From assembly GCA_037976565.1 (NCBI GenBank), contig CP137686.1, positions 5,242,645 through 5,306,644 of the forward strand: a stretch of DNA of 64,000 nt, written 5' to 3'. A model generated the notes under the pieces. That model saw only the letters and a program-made list of their open reading frames with translations, was not told the DNA's origin and ran no database searches. Of the stretch, positions 47,702 to 59,016 are shown piece after piece. Position 1 is the first letter of the stretch, and every line of letters begins with the position of its first letter. Both the position numbers and the translations under genes were made by a program. The stretch is from Mesocentrotus franciscanus. Taxonomy: Eukaryota; Echinodermata; Echinoidea; Camarodonta; Strongylocentrotidae.

Positions 47702-47801
47702 GTCACCATACGTGACTCAGTTTCGAACCTGCGTCCTCGGCTGAATCAGTTTGTAACTTCCACTGTTAGCTGGATTACAGGCGCACGCCACAACGCCTAG
47801 T
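47702..47801 (-). ncRNA. 7SL (SRP) RNA Alu-domain-like segment
   Basis: On the minus strand it reads GGCGTTGTGGCGTGCGCC then TGTAATCCAGCTAAC, which closely follows the 5' end of metazoan 7SL RNA and of Alu (GGCGCGGTGGCGCGTGCC, TGTAGTCCCAGCTAC). A pol III B-box-like GGTTCGAAACT follows 50 bases later. The sequence after about 95 bases does not look like the rest of SRP RNA. It could be a 7SL pseudogene, a 7SL-derived SINE, or chance similarity. Confidence 0.35.
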
Positions 47802-48775
47802 TGTATTTGATGTTATTCATGTATTTGATGACTTGCTTTTATAATTTGATTGCGAATTTTCCAGAAGATGCCCGACGTATGAAATATAAGTTTCGGCATG
47901 TGGTAATGGGTGCATTTCCTTTTAAAAATGCAAAATTCCTCCACTTCCTCAAATTTTGTTAACACCCACATGAGGAATATTACGAGAGATTTATATTAAT
48001 CATAACTCGGAGCTATAACTTTGTAAAAACATAGTAGGACTACTTCACACCAGTAGGCATGGCTACTTCATGTAGGCTGCCTATTTCATTTTTAATGTAG
48101 GCTCTGAGTTCCATCACAAGCTAAAAGCACACGAACACAAAATTTGGAATTCATTCAGTTTGAATTGCCTTCGCATAAGATACAAAATTGGAAATATTTA
48201 TATCATAAACAAATAATGTAGACCTACGTTATGTTTCTAAACGTTCTGTCTCAGATAATGAACGGATGCTTCCTTTTTCTTTTGAATAAGTAGCAATAAA
48301 CATACTATTTGATCGTTTTATTGGATATCTTGATACAAATATATACCTAAATACATAGGGGAAAATTACTTCAAGCTTAAAAAAACTTTCTCAATGCTAT
48401 TGGCCTGTGATATATACTTATAAAACAATGATTGTGATATTATATACAATCTAACACAGAAGTAAAAGTCGCCATTTCTTGAATGGAATATGCGTTATTA
48501 TAATGACTGCAATTCATTTATACACGTGTAAGTGTAGCGAGGTATGCCATGGGTTTATTTTTGAACTTATTTTCTCCCCCAAACTTCAAAGTTGGCAACT
48601 ACTCTAAATATCGATGAAAAGTGTCACACTTTACCTAAAAGCCCGATTACGCCGATCTCAATTACAAAAATAGGATCCTGTCGAATTCACTTCGAGATCC
48701 TTTTTTTATTGGACTGTCAGGAATGAAAGGCATTTCAAACCTGAAGAATGGTATGGAAAAAAAAGAGGAAATAAG

Positions 48776-49046
48776 TTAACAATAAAAGCCTCGATTGATC
48801 GCCAGTGTTGATCTTTGCTTGAAAGCCGCTATCATATTCATCACGCTTTTCAAAGCGAATGCATAGGAGCCGAGTCCGGCTCTATAATCTACATCATCAG
48901 CGGGCTCGCCGTGAAGTCTGGCGGGAGTGGGTCCGGTATTGAACGGGTGGTGTCCGTTAGAGATGTTACTGGGGCAGGCAGCGATCCGCTTTAGCATTGA
49001 TGCTCTAATTTCAACTACACGCTGACAGTTAACCCCGTAATCCAAG
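48776..49046 (-). CDS. Probable exon or short gene end, unidentified
   Basis: The open frame encodes about 90 residues. It includes DYGVNCQRVVEIRASMLKRI, NISNGHHPFNTGPTPARL and LGSYAFALKSVMNMIAAFK, ending NRGFYC before TAA. Codon composition and CpG content stand out from the AT-rich surroundings. It could start at the ATG at 49052 or be an exon after a splice acceptor ending CGAG at 49047-49050. No family is recognised. Confidence 0.45.
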
Positions 49047-49129
49047 CTCGACATCGATTTAAAGAAAATCAAAGTACCGTCCGCCTCTTTCCTTCTGTTT
49101 CCTATCTCACTGGTGAAGAACTAGAACTT

Positions 49130-49289
49130 CGGATATGAGAAGATGGAAAGAGATATACAGAGAGATACCGGGACAGAGAGATAGAGCGCCAGAGAGAGAC
49201 AGAGAGACAGAGAGACAGAATAACTGATGAGAGAGGGACACCGAGACAGATGTGGAAATAGAAATCTAGAAAGAGAAGTGAGAGGAATA

Positions 49290-49332
<43 letters not shown>

Positions 49333-49333
49333 T

Positions 49334-49372
<39 letters not shown>

Positions 49373-49582
49373 TAGTAGTAGTAGTAGTACGAGTTAGGGG
49401 AGAGAGACAACTGAAACATGAGACAGCTAGAGAGATGGAGATGGAGATAGAGAGAGAGAGAGACAGATTGAGAGGTGACAGGGATATTATACAGAGCTAG
49501 ATAGGGAGAGAGAGGGAGAGAAAATGAGAGAGAATGAGAAAGAGAGAGATAGAGAAGGAGACAGAAAGAGAGAGAGAGAGAG

Positions 49583-49625
<43 letters not shown>
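49130..49625. repeat. (GA)n, (TA)n and (GTA)n microsatellites before the gap
   Basis: Purine-rich GA repeats enclose a (TA)n block (49290-49352) and a short (GTA)n block (49372-49388). They lead straight into the assembly gap. Confidence 0.95.
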
Positions 49626-50125
49626 NNNNNNNNNNNNNNNNNNNNNNNNNNNNNNNNNNNNNNNNNNNNNNNNNNNNNNNNNNNNNNNNNNNNNNNNNNN
49701 NNNNNNNNNNNNNNNNNNNNNNNNNNNNNNNNNNNNNNNNNNNNNNNNNNNNNNNNNNNNNNNNNNNNNNNNNNNNNNNNNNNNNNNNNNNNNNNNNNNN
49801 NNNNNNNNNNNNNNNNNNNNNNNNNNNNNNNNNNNNNNNNNNNNNNNNNNNNNNNNNNNNNNNNNNNNNNNNNNNNNNNNNNNNNNNNNNNNNNNNNNNN
49901 NNNNNNNNNNNNNNNNNNNNNNNNNNNNNNNNNNNNNNNNNNNNNNNNNNNNNNNNNNNNNNNNNNNNNNNNNNNNNNNNNNNNNNNNNNNNNNNNNNNN
50001 NNNNNNNNNNNNNNNNNNNNNNNNNNNNNNNNNNNNNNNNNNNNNNNNNNNNNNNNNNNNNNNNNNNNNNNNNNNNNNNNNNNNNNNNNNNNNNNNNNNN
50101 NNNNNNNNNNNNNNNNNNNNNNNNN
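49626..50125. other. Assembly gap of 500 N
   Basis: Exactly 500 unknown bases flanked on both sides by GAGAGA. The round number suggests a gap placed by convention, so the true length is unknown. The gap most likely arose because the GA microsatellite could not be assembled. Confidence 1.
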
Positions 50126-50215
50126 AGAGAGAGAGAGAGCGAAGGAGAAAGAGTTAGAGAAAGAGGAGGAGAAAGAGAGAGAGAGAGAAACATTGACAGA
50201 CACAGAGAGAGGAGA
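50126..50215. repeat. (GA)n tract after the gap
   Basis: Continuation of the GA microsatellite. Confidence 0.95.
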
Positions 50216-50789
50216 GTGATTGCAACTAAACCTGATGCTTAAAAACACAGGGGTTGTGCACTTTAACTCTCCGATTAGTTTTCTCTTTCCGCCAGACCTC
50301 TTGATTTCTGTTCCTACTTTATTTTTTTATTTTTCCTACAGCAACTGATTGTTTGTCCTGGTTTAGATGTTAAAGAGAATATTTGGTTTGATGAAAGTGA
50401 AAAATACATTTTCAACTAATTTATTACTGTGTAAAAATATCTCATAGTATTTGGCAAAAGCTTATCCCTATATCATTGACGAAATACAGCCCGAAGCAAA
50501 GTTGCCAGAGAAAAGTTGGCAAGGCAATGTCGGCGAAGAGAAGCTGTTAGACCAATGAAGCCAGAGCAATGTCGTCAGATCAAAATGTCGGGTCCCCAAA
50601 ATGTATAAACACCGTCAACTGAAGCCATTATCTTAAAATACATAGAGAGAAATTCGTGACCATCATTTATCAGCTTATAGGGGGGAAAATGCATGAAGGG
50701 CAAACGTCATGAACGCGATGTTTATTTCACACGTTTGTCATCTTCGTCAACAACACATCTGAAGGAATGGAAACAAATAATAAATTAAT

Positions 50790-50816
50790 AAAAGATAAAT
50801 AAATAAATAAATAAAT

Positions 50817-50865
<49 letters not shown>

Positions 50866-50900
50866 GCTGCTACTACTACTACTACTAATAATAATACATG

Positions 50901-50935
<35 letters not shown>

Positions 50936-50952
50936 GATAATAATTATAATGA

Positions 50953-50987
<35 letters not shown>

Positions 50988-51130
50988 AATTATAACAAAA
51001 ATGATAATAAATTATATTTATAATGTATAATATTACAATAATGATAATAATAATAAAAATGATAATGATAATAATAATAATAGTAACAATAATGATCATA
51101 ATGATGTTGATGATTATAATAAAATCAATT
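50790..51130. repeat. (TAC)n, (ATG)n and (AAT)n trinucleotide cluster
   Basis: An (AAAT)n run, then (TAC)n with interruptions (50817-50936), (ATG)n (50952-50986) and imperfect AAT/GATAAT repeats. Confidence 0.93.
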
Positions 51131-51227
51131 TGTGCATTGATGAATTAATACCTCAGTCACACCGCCAGCCCGATTCCAAACCGACCAATAAAATAGCCAT
51201 TGATTGAGGCATATGCTGACTCTAGAC

Positions 51228-54200
51228 TTTTTTTTTTTTTTTTTTTTTTGTATCTCAATAGATTAGAGTCTTTATTAATACCATATAATTGCAATGACAA
51301 GCTACAATTAGAACAATTGGTAGAACAACGTCTTTGAGGATATGATAACTTTGCATTTAATGTACCAAACATCGGTTTTAATGAGCTACTTACTTGGGAG
51401 TAATCAAAGCCACACAATGGAAGCTAATATCAAGCTTAATATAAAAACAGACTGAATGGAATGTAGAGAGGATTGGAAAGAAAGAAAAAAAATCAAAGGT
51501 AAAATACATGAACCACCTAATAAATCAAGATCTAATAAATCCAGCTACCGTTTGTTTGCTTTAATGAACTATTCTCTCTCTCTCTACATTCTGCTATTTT
51601 TGTAAGCTATATTATAATTGTGAATCAAATATGCTGCTGCAAAAGCCCTGTTTAAGGTATATACTCATCTGATAAGTTTTAATAACTCTAAAAGCTGGGG
51701 TTATGGTAGCTTACTTGTTAGTATGCAGTTAAGTTACTTGGGAAAATCAATGGGGTAATACATGTAGATCATAATAAAAGTTAAGTCTAAGGAATTTGGT
51801 CATTTGCTGTCTCGTACATTACCAAGAACAATAGACCACCTTCAACGCAATCAAATTCAATGCACAAATCTCCGCCACGCGCCCACTGCCCTGCCGCAGA
51901 CTACTTAATCCACCAGTCACGAACAACTGCACTTCAACAGTCAGAACGCGAACCGCACACATTCCATGCTGTCAGGTTTGATAAGCCATCATGTTTGTAC
52001 TACCTACAACATGGAATGCACGCAATTCGCACCCGACCACCGAAACACAACCACTCGCAACAGGCGAATGAAACCATTTGCAACCAGGCAGCAGGCACAC
52101 AACAAAGACCAGCGCACTAAACCCGACAGCACCACGAAAATGGCCCATTGAACTGAACAAGTGATATTGAAAGTGCCACTTTCCTTGATATTTAGTCTGA
52201 TCCCAGCACTAGAAGGGCTATCAACTTCATAATATCAGCAGAAATACTAGAATCATAGATGTAAATGCTTACATATGGGACAAAATATATTGGACTTGCC
52301 CTAAAAGATAATATGTTAATCTACGCCAACAACAATATAATAACCTTATATTTAGTGGTGAGTACCACTGTGCATCACCATAATACACAGGCAAGAATTC
52401 AAAGTAAACTAGAATTGAAAATACCTATCAGTCATTACAGGTGTACTTCATTTTCTAAGAATAACATTTTGTTAGACATTATTACTGTGTGACTATGAAT
52501 CACCAACAATCATAAAACTGAATACAGAACATTTAATCCCAGAAAAATGCTAAATGATAATTTGAAAATAAATGCTGAAACAATAATGAGTTTTAATGAT
52601 TTCAAGTAGGGATTACGCTGTTGGAAAAAAAGACATATCTTTTTCAAAAGAACAATATCCTTTTAAACATCTCTTTCAAGATTTGAAATCAAGTCTAAAG
52701 TTCCATTCTAAATATAACATTGTTGTGAATTGCCTTTAAACAAATTAAATACTCAACAATAAGGATTAAGGAACAAATAAAATCAAAGATCTTTAGTATT
52801 TCTATTGTTAAAAAGGGAAAAGCAAAAAAACTATGGTAAGATACTGTATGAATATACTTAATTCTTTTCTAAAATTTTGAAAGCATCTAAACGATTTGGT
52901 CAATCGAGAAAAAAATCTATAAAATCATAAAATAAACATCAATAATTTTCCCTTTAAATTAGAAGTCATCTCAAATTATTTTTGCATTAATTAAGTAACA
53001 AGATCACCATAATTTCCAGTATATCTCAAGTACTATCCTTTGTGTGATTGGCAATGATAGCTGTAGGCCTAAATACAATCCATTAAAATCCATTCATTCA
53101 AGGTAGAAATTAGAAAATTACCTGGTAAAGATAATCATAATACTGGTAGAAATTTAAGAGGAGAGCAACTGGAAATAGACAGAAATATAAGGTAACCACT
53201 TAAGCAATATAATATACAATATTCTGCATTGTATGCTGATAATCATCCAAACATATACTGAACATATGGGACTAGTTTCTTGAAACTGTCATTTGCCTAA
53301 CTTCAAGAACATTATAAACTCAACACATGTGCAATGCTTTCAAGAAACTAGCTCAGGGCATTTGCTTTCATTTTCTTGTAAACCAGGAGTTCTCAAAGAA
53401 TTTTGTTCAAAATTTAGAGTCATAGATAAGTCAAACATACCATGAAAATTTCAAACAAAGTTGAAATAATACCCTTGATGAATGCCTGACATACTAAACT
53501 TTTTAATGACTATGATGATGCTTCTCATCTTTCAATTACATCAAAATAATATATTTCCATTTAAATAATTTCATCTATAAAAGAAAGTTACTTCCATTGT
53601 TATCAATATTTGAAACTGGATTTACACTTTTCTCTTGATTTGTTTAATGTCATGCTTTCACCTTCTAAATCTAAATGGCTACATTCATTCTTTCTTGCCT
53701 GTTATCGTACCATTACAAAATCAGGAATAAATCATCACAATGTGTTAAGTAATATGTCAATCAATTAAAATCCATGAAAATAGGAAACGATTGCAGACGA
53801 CTTTCAGGAGTTGTCTCTACTCAACATTGTTGGTTTTCTTTAGGACTTGGGATAAGATATCTTCATCAGGACAGATGTTGGGAGATATCTTCATCAGGAC
53901 AGAGCATGTTGCGATCTGTCAATTTGAACTGTGCATAGTCACTAGAGGCTACATTCTTCACAATTCCTGAAAAAAAAAACTTAATTGCACTTTAGTCAGT
54001 TTTGAATTGCATTCCACATAAAAAGAAAACAAAAGTAATGTTGAAAATAAGGATCCTTTTAGTCTTAAAATCTACAATCCTCAATTTCTTTTAGTCTATA
54101 CCCAGTACTACTTATTCATTCTTTCAAAAAGATGCGGAATATCCAACGATCAAACTAACAATAAAATTTATTTAAAACCATCAAATGGTTTCAACATGTG

Positions 54201-54487
54201 TGTTCCACACTAAACAAAAATAATCAGGTATCTTGAAAATATCTATCAAACTCTGTATTTCAACTTTGATGAACTTTTTGTCTGATATTTCAGCATGATT
54301 TCTTTAATTATGCAACCTTCACTTCATTTCCAGGCATCATACAAGTAACCTTTTTTGGAAACTGCTTTCTGAAATGCCTCTAAACCAAGATTTCTCATCA
54401 ACTGACTTTCATGATGACTATTCCCTCACCATGGATCCAAACACAGCCCCATCTCATATTTGCACTTATTTTGTCAGGTTTGATTTC
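51228..54487 (-). other. Possible 3' UTR and poly(A) tail of the DAP retrocopy
   Basis: On the minus strand an AATAAA signal (near 51269-51274) lies about 20 bases before a run of A (seen as T at 51229-51249). This is as expected if a DAP mRNA with a long 3' UTR was reverse transcribed and inserted. No clear target-site duplication was found, so the link between the tail and the DAP copy 3.3 kb away is unproven. The segment is AT-rich apart from a C-rich island at 51850-52150. Confidence 0.35.
53866..53966 (-). CDS. Possible terminal exon, unidentified
   Basis: A very strong acceptor (a run of T then CAG) precedes a frame reading IVKNVASSDYAQFKLTDRNM then LCPDEDISQHLS and a stop. The end overlaps a short duplication (GATATCTTCATCAGGACAGA). 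It lies inside what may be the 3' UTR of the DAP copy, so it may be coincidental. Confidence 0.25.
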
Positions 54488-54807
54488 CTAGTTCTTCCTT
54501 GGTTGTTGTACCACATTGACAGGTTTACTGGCTACGTTCTTCTGATGTGTTGGCACTGGTTTCTCATGAAACTGCTTTATGGCCTCTGGTGGGAAATCCT
54601 TGTTGCCATGTGAGGGGCTCCAGATATGAGTACTTTCACATCATTAGAGGGAGGGCTTTTTCCAGTTGTTTCCTCATATTCCTCATCTTCAACATCTGGT
54701 TCCTTGGCTGCCTTATCATGATGAACCTTTCCAGGTATCCTCACTCCTCCTACCTTCACTGCAGGAGCATGTCCAGCTTTTAAATCTGGTTTTCCTGGCG
54801 ACGACAT
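54488..54807 (-). pseudogene. DAP: DAP (death-associated protein 1) intronless copy with one frameshift
   Basis: DAP is a small, proline-rich, basic protein known as a negative regulator of autophagy. The copy starts MSSPGKPDLKAGHAPAVKVG and has VKVLISG; after a frameshift it continues GNKDFPPEAIKQFHEKPVP and ends with QQPRKN and a stop. This aligns along the whole length of the human protein (102 residues). The span of 320 bases is one short of a whole frame. The missing base fits a CCCC run at 54615-54618 (minus strand). Vertebrate DAP is split by introns and this copy is not, so a retrocopy is the simplest reading. A single-base sequencing error in a retrogene remains possible. Confidence 0.85.
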
Positions 54808-54927
54808 AATGATGAGCTTTCCTTCACAGTCGTTAGATTAAATTCTTGGAAAATACGGACCTTTGTCAGTCTGTAATATTGTACAGTAAAGTTTGTTTTG
54901 TCCACGTCGCGATATTATATGAGCTCC

Positions 54928-54957
54928 CGCAAGCAGCTGGCAACCAAGGCTGCCAAA
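54928..54957 (+). pseudogene. Histone H3 tail remnant
   Basis: Thirty bases read RKQLATKAAK. The first nine residues equal H3 positions 17-25 and the tenth is K for R26. Sequence before and after does not continue as H3. It lies 120 bp upstream of the DAP copy on the other strand. Sea urchin genomes are known to carry dispersed histone gene fragments (orphons). Confidence 0.6.
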
Positions 54958-54959
54958 AG

Positions 54960-55032
54960 ACGTTACACACATACACATATACACACGCACACTCACCCAC
55001 ACCCACCCACCCGCGTGCGCACACACGCCAAC
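54960..55032. repeat. (AC)n-rich tract
   Basis: ACACACATACACATATACAC followed by CACCCACACCCACC-type repeats. Simple-sequence DNA. Confidence 0.9.
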
Positions 55033-55739
55033 ATAAGAGAAGGTTGAGTTTTCGTAAAGGTGAAAATAATTTTTGGAGTTTTATTGTTCTTTTCATGTCA
55101 GTTTGGGAAAACATCATAAAATAAAAAGGCATATCCCCAGAATAGGATTGCTCTTCAAATGCTCTATAATCTAGAAAAAGCTGAAAAGTTTGGACCAATC
55201 TGTCATGCCACAACTGTATAGTCCCACCCACATACATCTGTGTGTGTAGTGTGTGTGACTTTAATTTATTAGTCTTTTAATGTCCTTCACTAATCAGGAT
55301 TATTGTGATGAAGTCGGTTTTTATCATATAGGATGACCTATTGAAAGGTGCTATTAACTGTTTTAAAATACATGTTTAAAAAATTCATCGAAAAATCTTT
55401 CAAATTTCTCTGAAATTACCCCTGGTTATAACGATATCTAGGTTTTTAGAATGATACGATGGTAACATAGAATCCGGAGTATTCATATTGAAAATAAAAC
55501 ACTGGTTTACCATTAAAAAAGGATGATAATTTTCCTCAAGATTTTCCGGAATCTGCTGGATATATTTTACCTTATTGAATTGACGCATAATGAATTGAAA
55601 TTTTAGCAAATAATTCGAAAATTATGAAGCTAAAACAAAGGACATGATCATTTGTTTAAAAGTTCCTTCAACAAGTTAGAACAAGAAGGTGTGTAGCAAT
55701 ATCATTCAGCCCTTTTGTACTGAAAAAACGCAACATCGC

Positions 55740-55870
55740 TTTGCGATTGGACGGTTTACTATAGATCACATGACAACCGGCACATATTGGCGCCACGCAC
55801 ATAAGCTGCAAGGCTGTGCCTCGAATTATAAAGGCGAAGAGGGGGAACAAGAAAATAACAATGTTGATTG
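55740..55870 (+). promoter_or_regulatory. Promoter-like cluster (CCAAT, E-box, E2F-like, TATA)
   Basis: In order on the plus strand: GCGATTGGACGG (inverted CCAAT), ATCACATGAC (E-box), ATTGGCGCCACG (E2F-like plus inverted CCAAT) and ATTATAAAGGC (TATA, 55827-55832). Spacing is promoter-like. An ATG with a donor-like GTGAGA follows at about 55876. No downstream exon was found, so its target is unknown. Confidence 0.35.
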
Positions 55871-55879
55871 CAAACATGG

Positions 55880-56528
55880 TGAGATGGATATAGGTTTTAA
55901 TTTCACTGATAACATTTATAAATGGGTAGTATTTATGATTACATGATTTGCTGTATGTTATATATAATATGTGTCAAGTTTCCTACCATTTTGATCTCTG
56001 AAGAATATCTAAAATGCCACAAACACAAAACTGCATCGTAACTGATATGCCAAAATGATATGACACTTTTGTAAGTGGACAGAAATATTCATATCCCCGT
56101 CTTATAGCCTCATTTCTGGTAGGAAAATTTAAAAGAAAGCATATTTTTAAAATCACTTTGCCTGAGATATACATCATAAACAGTAAAAATAGATGACAAA
56201 ATAGAAAATGGTAAGAACGAGGAAACCAATATTGAGCAGGTTAGAAAGAAAAAATAGCAGATGGAAAAAAGAAGTAAAGCCAGACAAAGAAACATTTTAA
56301 TACGAATTAAAAAAGAGATAGTGATTTACTTATACCGTGACAATTACAATATAAAATTAAATTGATTGATGAAAAAAAGGTAAAGAATTCACAGAGAGAA
56401 ATTTACACAAAAAGTATAATGTATACAGCTTATGGCATGTAATCGCAATCTTTTCATGAAGATAGCAAAGATAGGAAAGGAAAAGACTGAAATATATCAA
56501 TGAAAAAGAGATAAATATACAAATAGAG

Positions 56529-56569
<41 letters not shown>

Positions 56570-56710
56570 GGGAGAGAAGAAAAGAGAGAGAGAGATAGAG
56601 AAGCAAAATCAAGAGGTGACAGATTCTCGTCCATGCAGCGTCTGACTTGTTGATGACTTAGCAATCTCCGATACATCACTTCATCTTGACTCACGATAGG
56701 ATGCGATAGG

Positions 56711-56741
<31 letters not shown>

Positions 56742-57950
56742 GTTTGAGGATTGCATCAAAAGATGAATCTTTCATCCCTGTGGAGTTTGACAAATTACCA
56801 TCGCTACACGGGCGCGAACAATACAGCAGAGAGATCGACATTAAATAAACGTCATGTATTACTGCTATGATGATGGATGCGCTATTATTCGCACTACTCC
56901 CTGAAGGTTTAAAACGATTGGTGAAGCTTTATAGATCTACCTCTCCTCTTCTAATATTTTCCTCTCCCTCTCTCTCTCTTTCTCTCTCTCACGAATACTC
57001 TCATTTCTTTTTTCTGCCTGTACCATTCTTGCAGTTTTTTATGGCGAATAGTGCTTATCGATTGAGCAACTGATTAAACAGAATTAGCGATCTGAAGGGG
57101 GAGATGCTTGGTACGATAGATCAGAGAGCGAGAAGCCGTGCGTCGCCGTCATACCACTTGGGCCGTTCCATCCATCGCGCATCACCCTTTGGAAATCATA
57201 TTTCATGGAAATTGATTAACTGGTTATATCACTGGGCACACAATGGAATAATTACTTGATGTTTGTCTTTTTTCAAGTGTCTGACTAAGCCTTTTGCCCT
57301 TTGTCGAATTCTTAATCCGTGCGGCGTTCTCGTGGTATATTTGTTTAAATTTTCGATGGTCCTCTCTTTTTCTCCTTTATACTTAAAGAAATAATCTTAT
57401 GAGTCATTTGCCAAAATAGAAATGTAGAAAAACATTTTTAATCGATGATGATAGCCTATCACTTTTTTTAAATCTCAAACTGGTCAAATTGATGGCAAAA
57501 AAGGGATTCCGTATTTCAGAGTTTGACTTTAAATATTTGAATAAAACTTTTTTTCATTTTCTTCTCAAAGGTTAATCAAAGAAGAAATTATGATAGTTAT
57601 CTGAGTCACGTTTTAGTTTTATCCATTTATGAAAAAGTTTCATTACCGTTTTATTACAGTGATTTTAACCAAACACTGCCTAGACGAGTTATTAAATCAA
57701 ATGATTTTCATTAAGAAAATAAACGAAGCAATGGACACTATAACTGGGTATGAAACGTAACTTATATTATAGGGGTATGCTATGAAAGAGCTTTAATTAT
57801 TCGAGATCCACATTTGCATCTGTAAATACTTGCAGAAAATATATTCAAATAATTCATTAAGATGAAAAGAAATAACTTCAAGAGAAGCCTGTAGAGTAGA
57901 AAGGAGGAGTGATGTAAGAGAAAGGTCATAATAATAACTAGAGAAAAGTT
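55880..57950. other. Intergenic DNA upstream of the receptor gene
   Basis: AT-rich with GA and CT microsatellites. No exon could be supported. The part from 57080 to 57350 is somewhat GC-richer. Confidence 0.35.
56524..56745. repeat. (GA)n tracts
   Basis: Two GA runs (56524-56600 and 56715-56742) separated by ordinary sequence. Confidence 0.93.
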
Positions 57951-57959
57951 GGAGAGTGC

Positions 57960-58195
57960 GAGAAAAATATAGGCAGAATAGAAAGAGAGAGAGGGAAAGA
58001 ATATAATAATATTGAGAGAGAGAGAGAGAGAGAAAGAAATATGGGGCGGGTGACCGATAGAGAGATAGAAAATGGAGATGTGAAAGAGAAAGGGAAATAA
58101 ATATAAGAGAAAGGTGAGGTTTAAGACGGAGATAAAGAGAAAGAGAAATAAATAAAGGGTGTGGGAACGAGAGAGAGAGAGAGAGAGAGAGGGAG
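57960..58195. repeat. (GA)-rich low-complexity tract
   Basis: Interrupted GA repeats about 560-790 bp upstream of the nuclear receptor start site. GAGA-type sequence near promoters can bind GAGA-like factors, but there is no direct evidence here. Confidence 0.88.
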
Positions 58196-58335
58196 ACGGG
58201 AGATGACAAGCCTTTGAATTCCTTATTATCCGGAGGGTGTACCAACAAAAACGAGATCCGCATAATTCAGACCGCCCCACAGTATGAAAACTTTCATCCA
58301 TTGACGAAAACAGCTTCAACAAATCACTTCTCTCC

Positions 58336-58339
58336 TTTG

Positions 58340-58370
<31 letters not shown>

Positions 58371-58382
58371 ACTCACTCACTT
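58336..58382. repeat. (CT)n-(CACT)n microsatellite
   Basis: CTCTCTCT run followed by CACTCACTCACTCACT. Confidence 0.93.
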
Positions 58383-58721
58383 CGCACCTTCACGCCTTTG
58401 AATAAAAACGAACTGGTAAGACGCCTTCCGATGCAATGCAGGGCTGTAACTCGGTGCTCCAGATACCGAAATCTGAACAAGAGAGAGAGAGAGGAAGAAG
58501 GGAAAGCGACAGAAGGAGACAGAGAGAGAAGAAAAAGTAGCGACCGAGCATCAGCTTCCTCCCTACCCCGTTAATCTTCGTAAGTCTTCTCGTGGTTTAG
58601 GGATTAGCAAACTAGAAAGTGGGCGAGAGTCATTTAGATCTCCCTGACTTGCAGTGCAGGACGCCACGGAGTGACGAAGAACGACATCACACGCGCGGGA
58701 ACTTTTCAACTAAGCGGAGCG

Positions 58722-58754
58722 TATAAATTTTGATCGTCTGCGAACACCTCAGTT
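58722..58754 (+). promoter_or_regulatory. Core promoter of the nuclear receptor gene: TATA plus initiator
   Basis: TATAAAT at 58722-58728 lies 29 bases before the A of an initiator TCAGTT at 58749-58754 (A+1 at 58751). This is the standard spacing. Just upstream are CpG-rich motifs including CACACGCGCGGG. The predicted 5' UTR is 262 bases to the ATG at 59013. Confidence 0.65.
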
Positions 58755-59016
58755 TGCTCACTTCAGAGTTTTCACTTCCTTTGACAAATTATTTGATGCT
58801 GCGATTTCAAGATATCTGAGTATATCATCTTTTGACAACTTTAAAATAAAAGAACTTAAAAGGAATTGCTACTTTGCTGGACGTAATACGAGTTTCACTG
58901 CAATGCCAGTTTGCATCTAACTTTACGAGTATTTTTCCCGTCCGAGCTGGATTTTTACCGAAACATATTTTGATAGCGTCATTAATACAGGATTTATTTT
59001 CTTAAGAACACAATGG
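58751..59016 (+). other. Nuclear receptor exon 1 (5' UTR, ATG and one base)
   Basis: Predicted from the initiator at 58751 to the donor at 59016/59017 (ATGG then GTAAGT). Only four coding bases are in this exon. The phase is confirmed by exon 2, which begins GT CGG ACG after CATGCAG. Confidence 0.7.

Noticed and set aside
49626..50125. Frames continuing through the N run
   Set aside because: Unknown bases cannot support a coding call.
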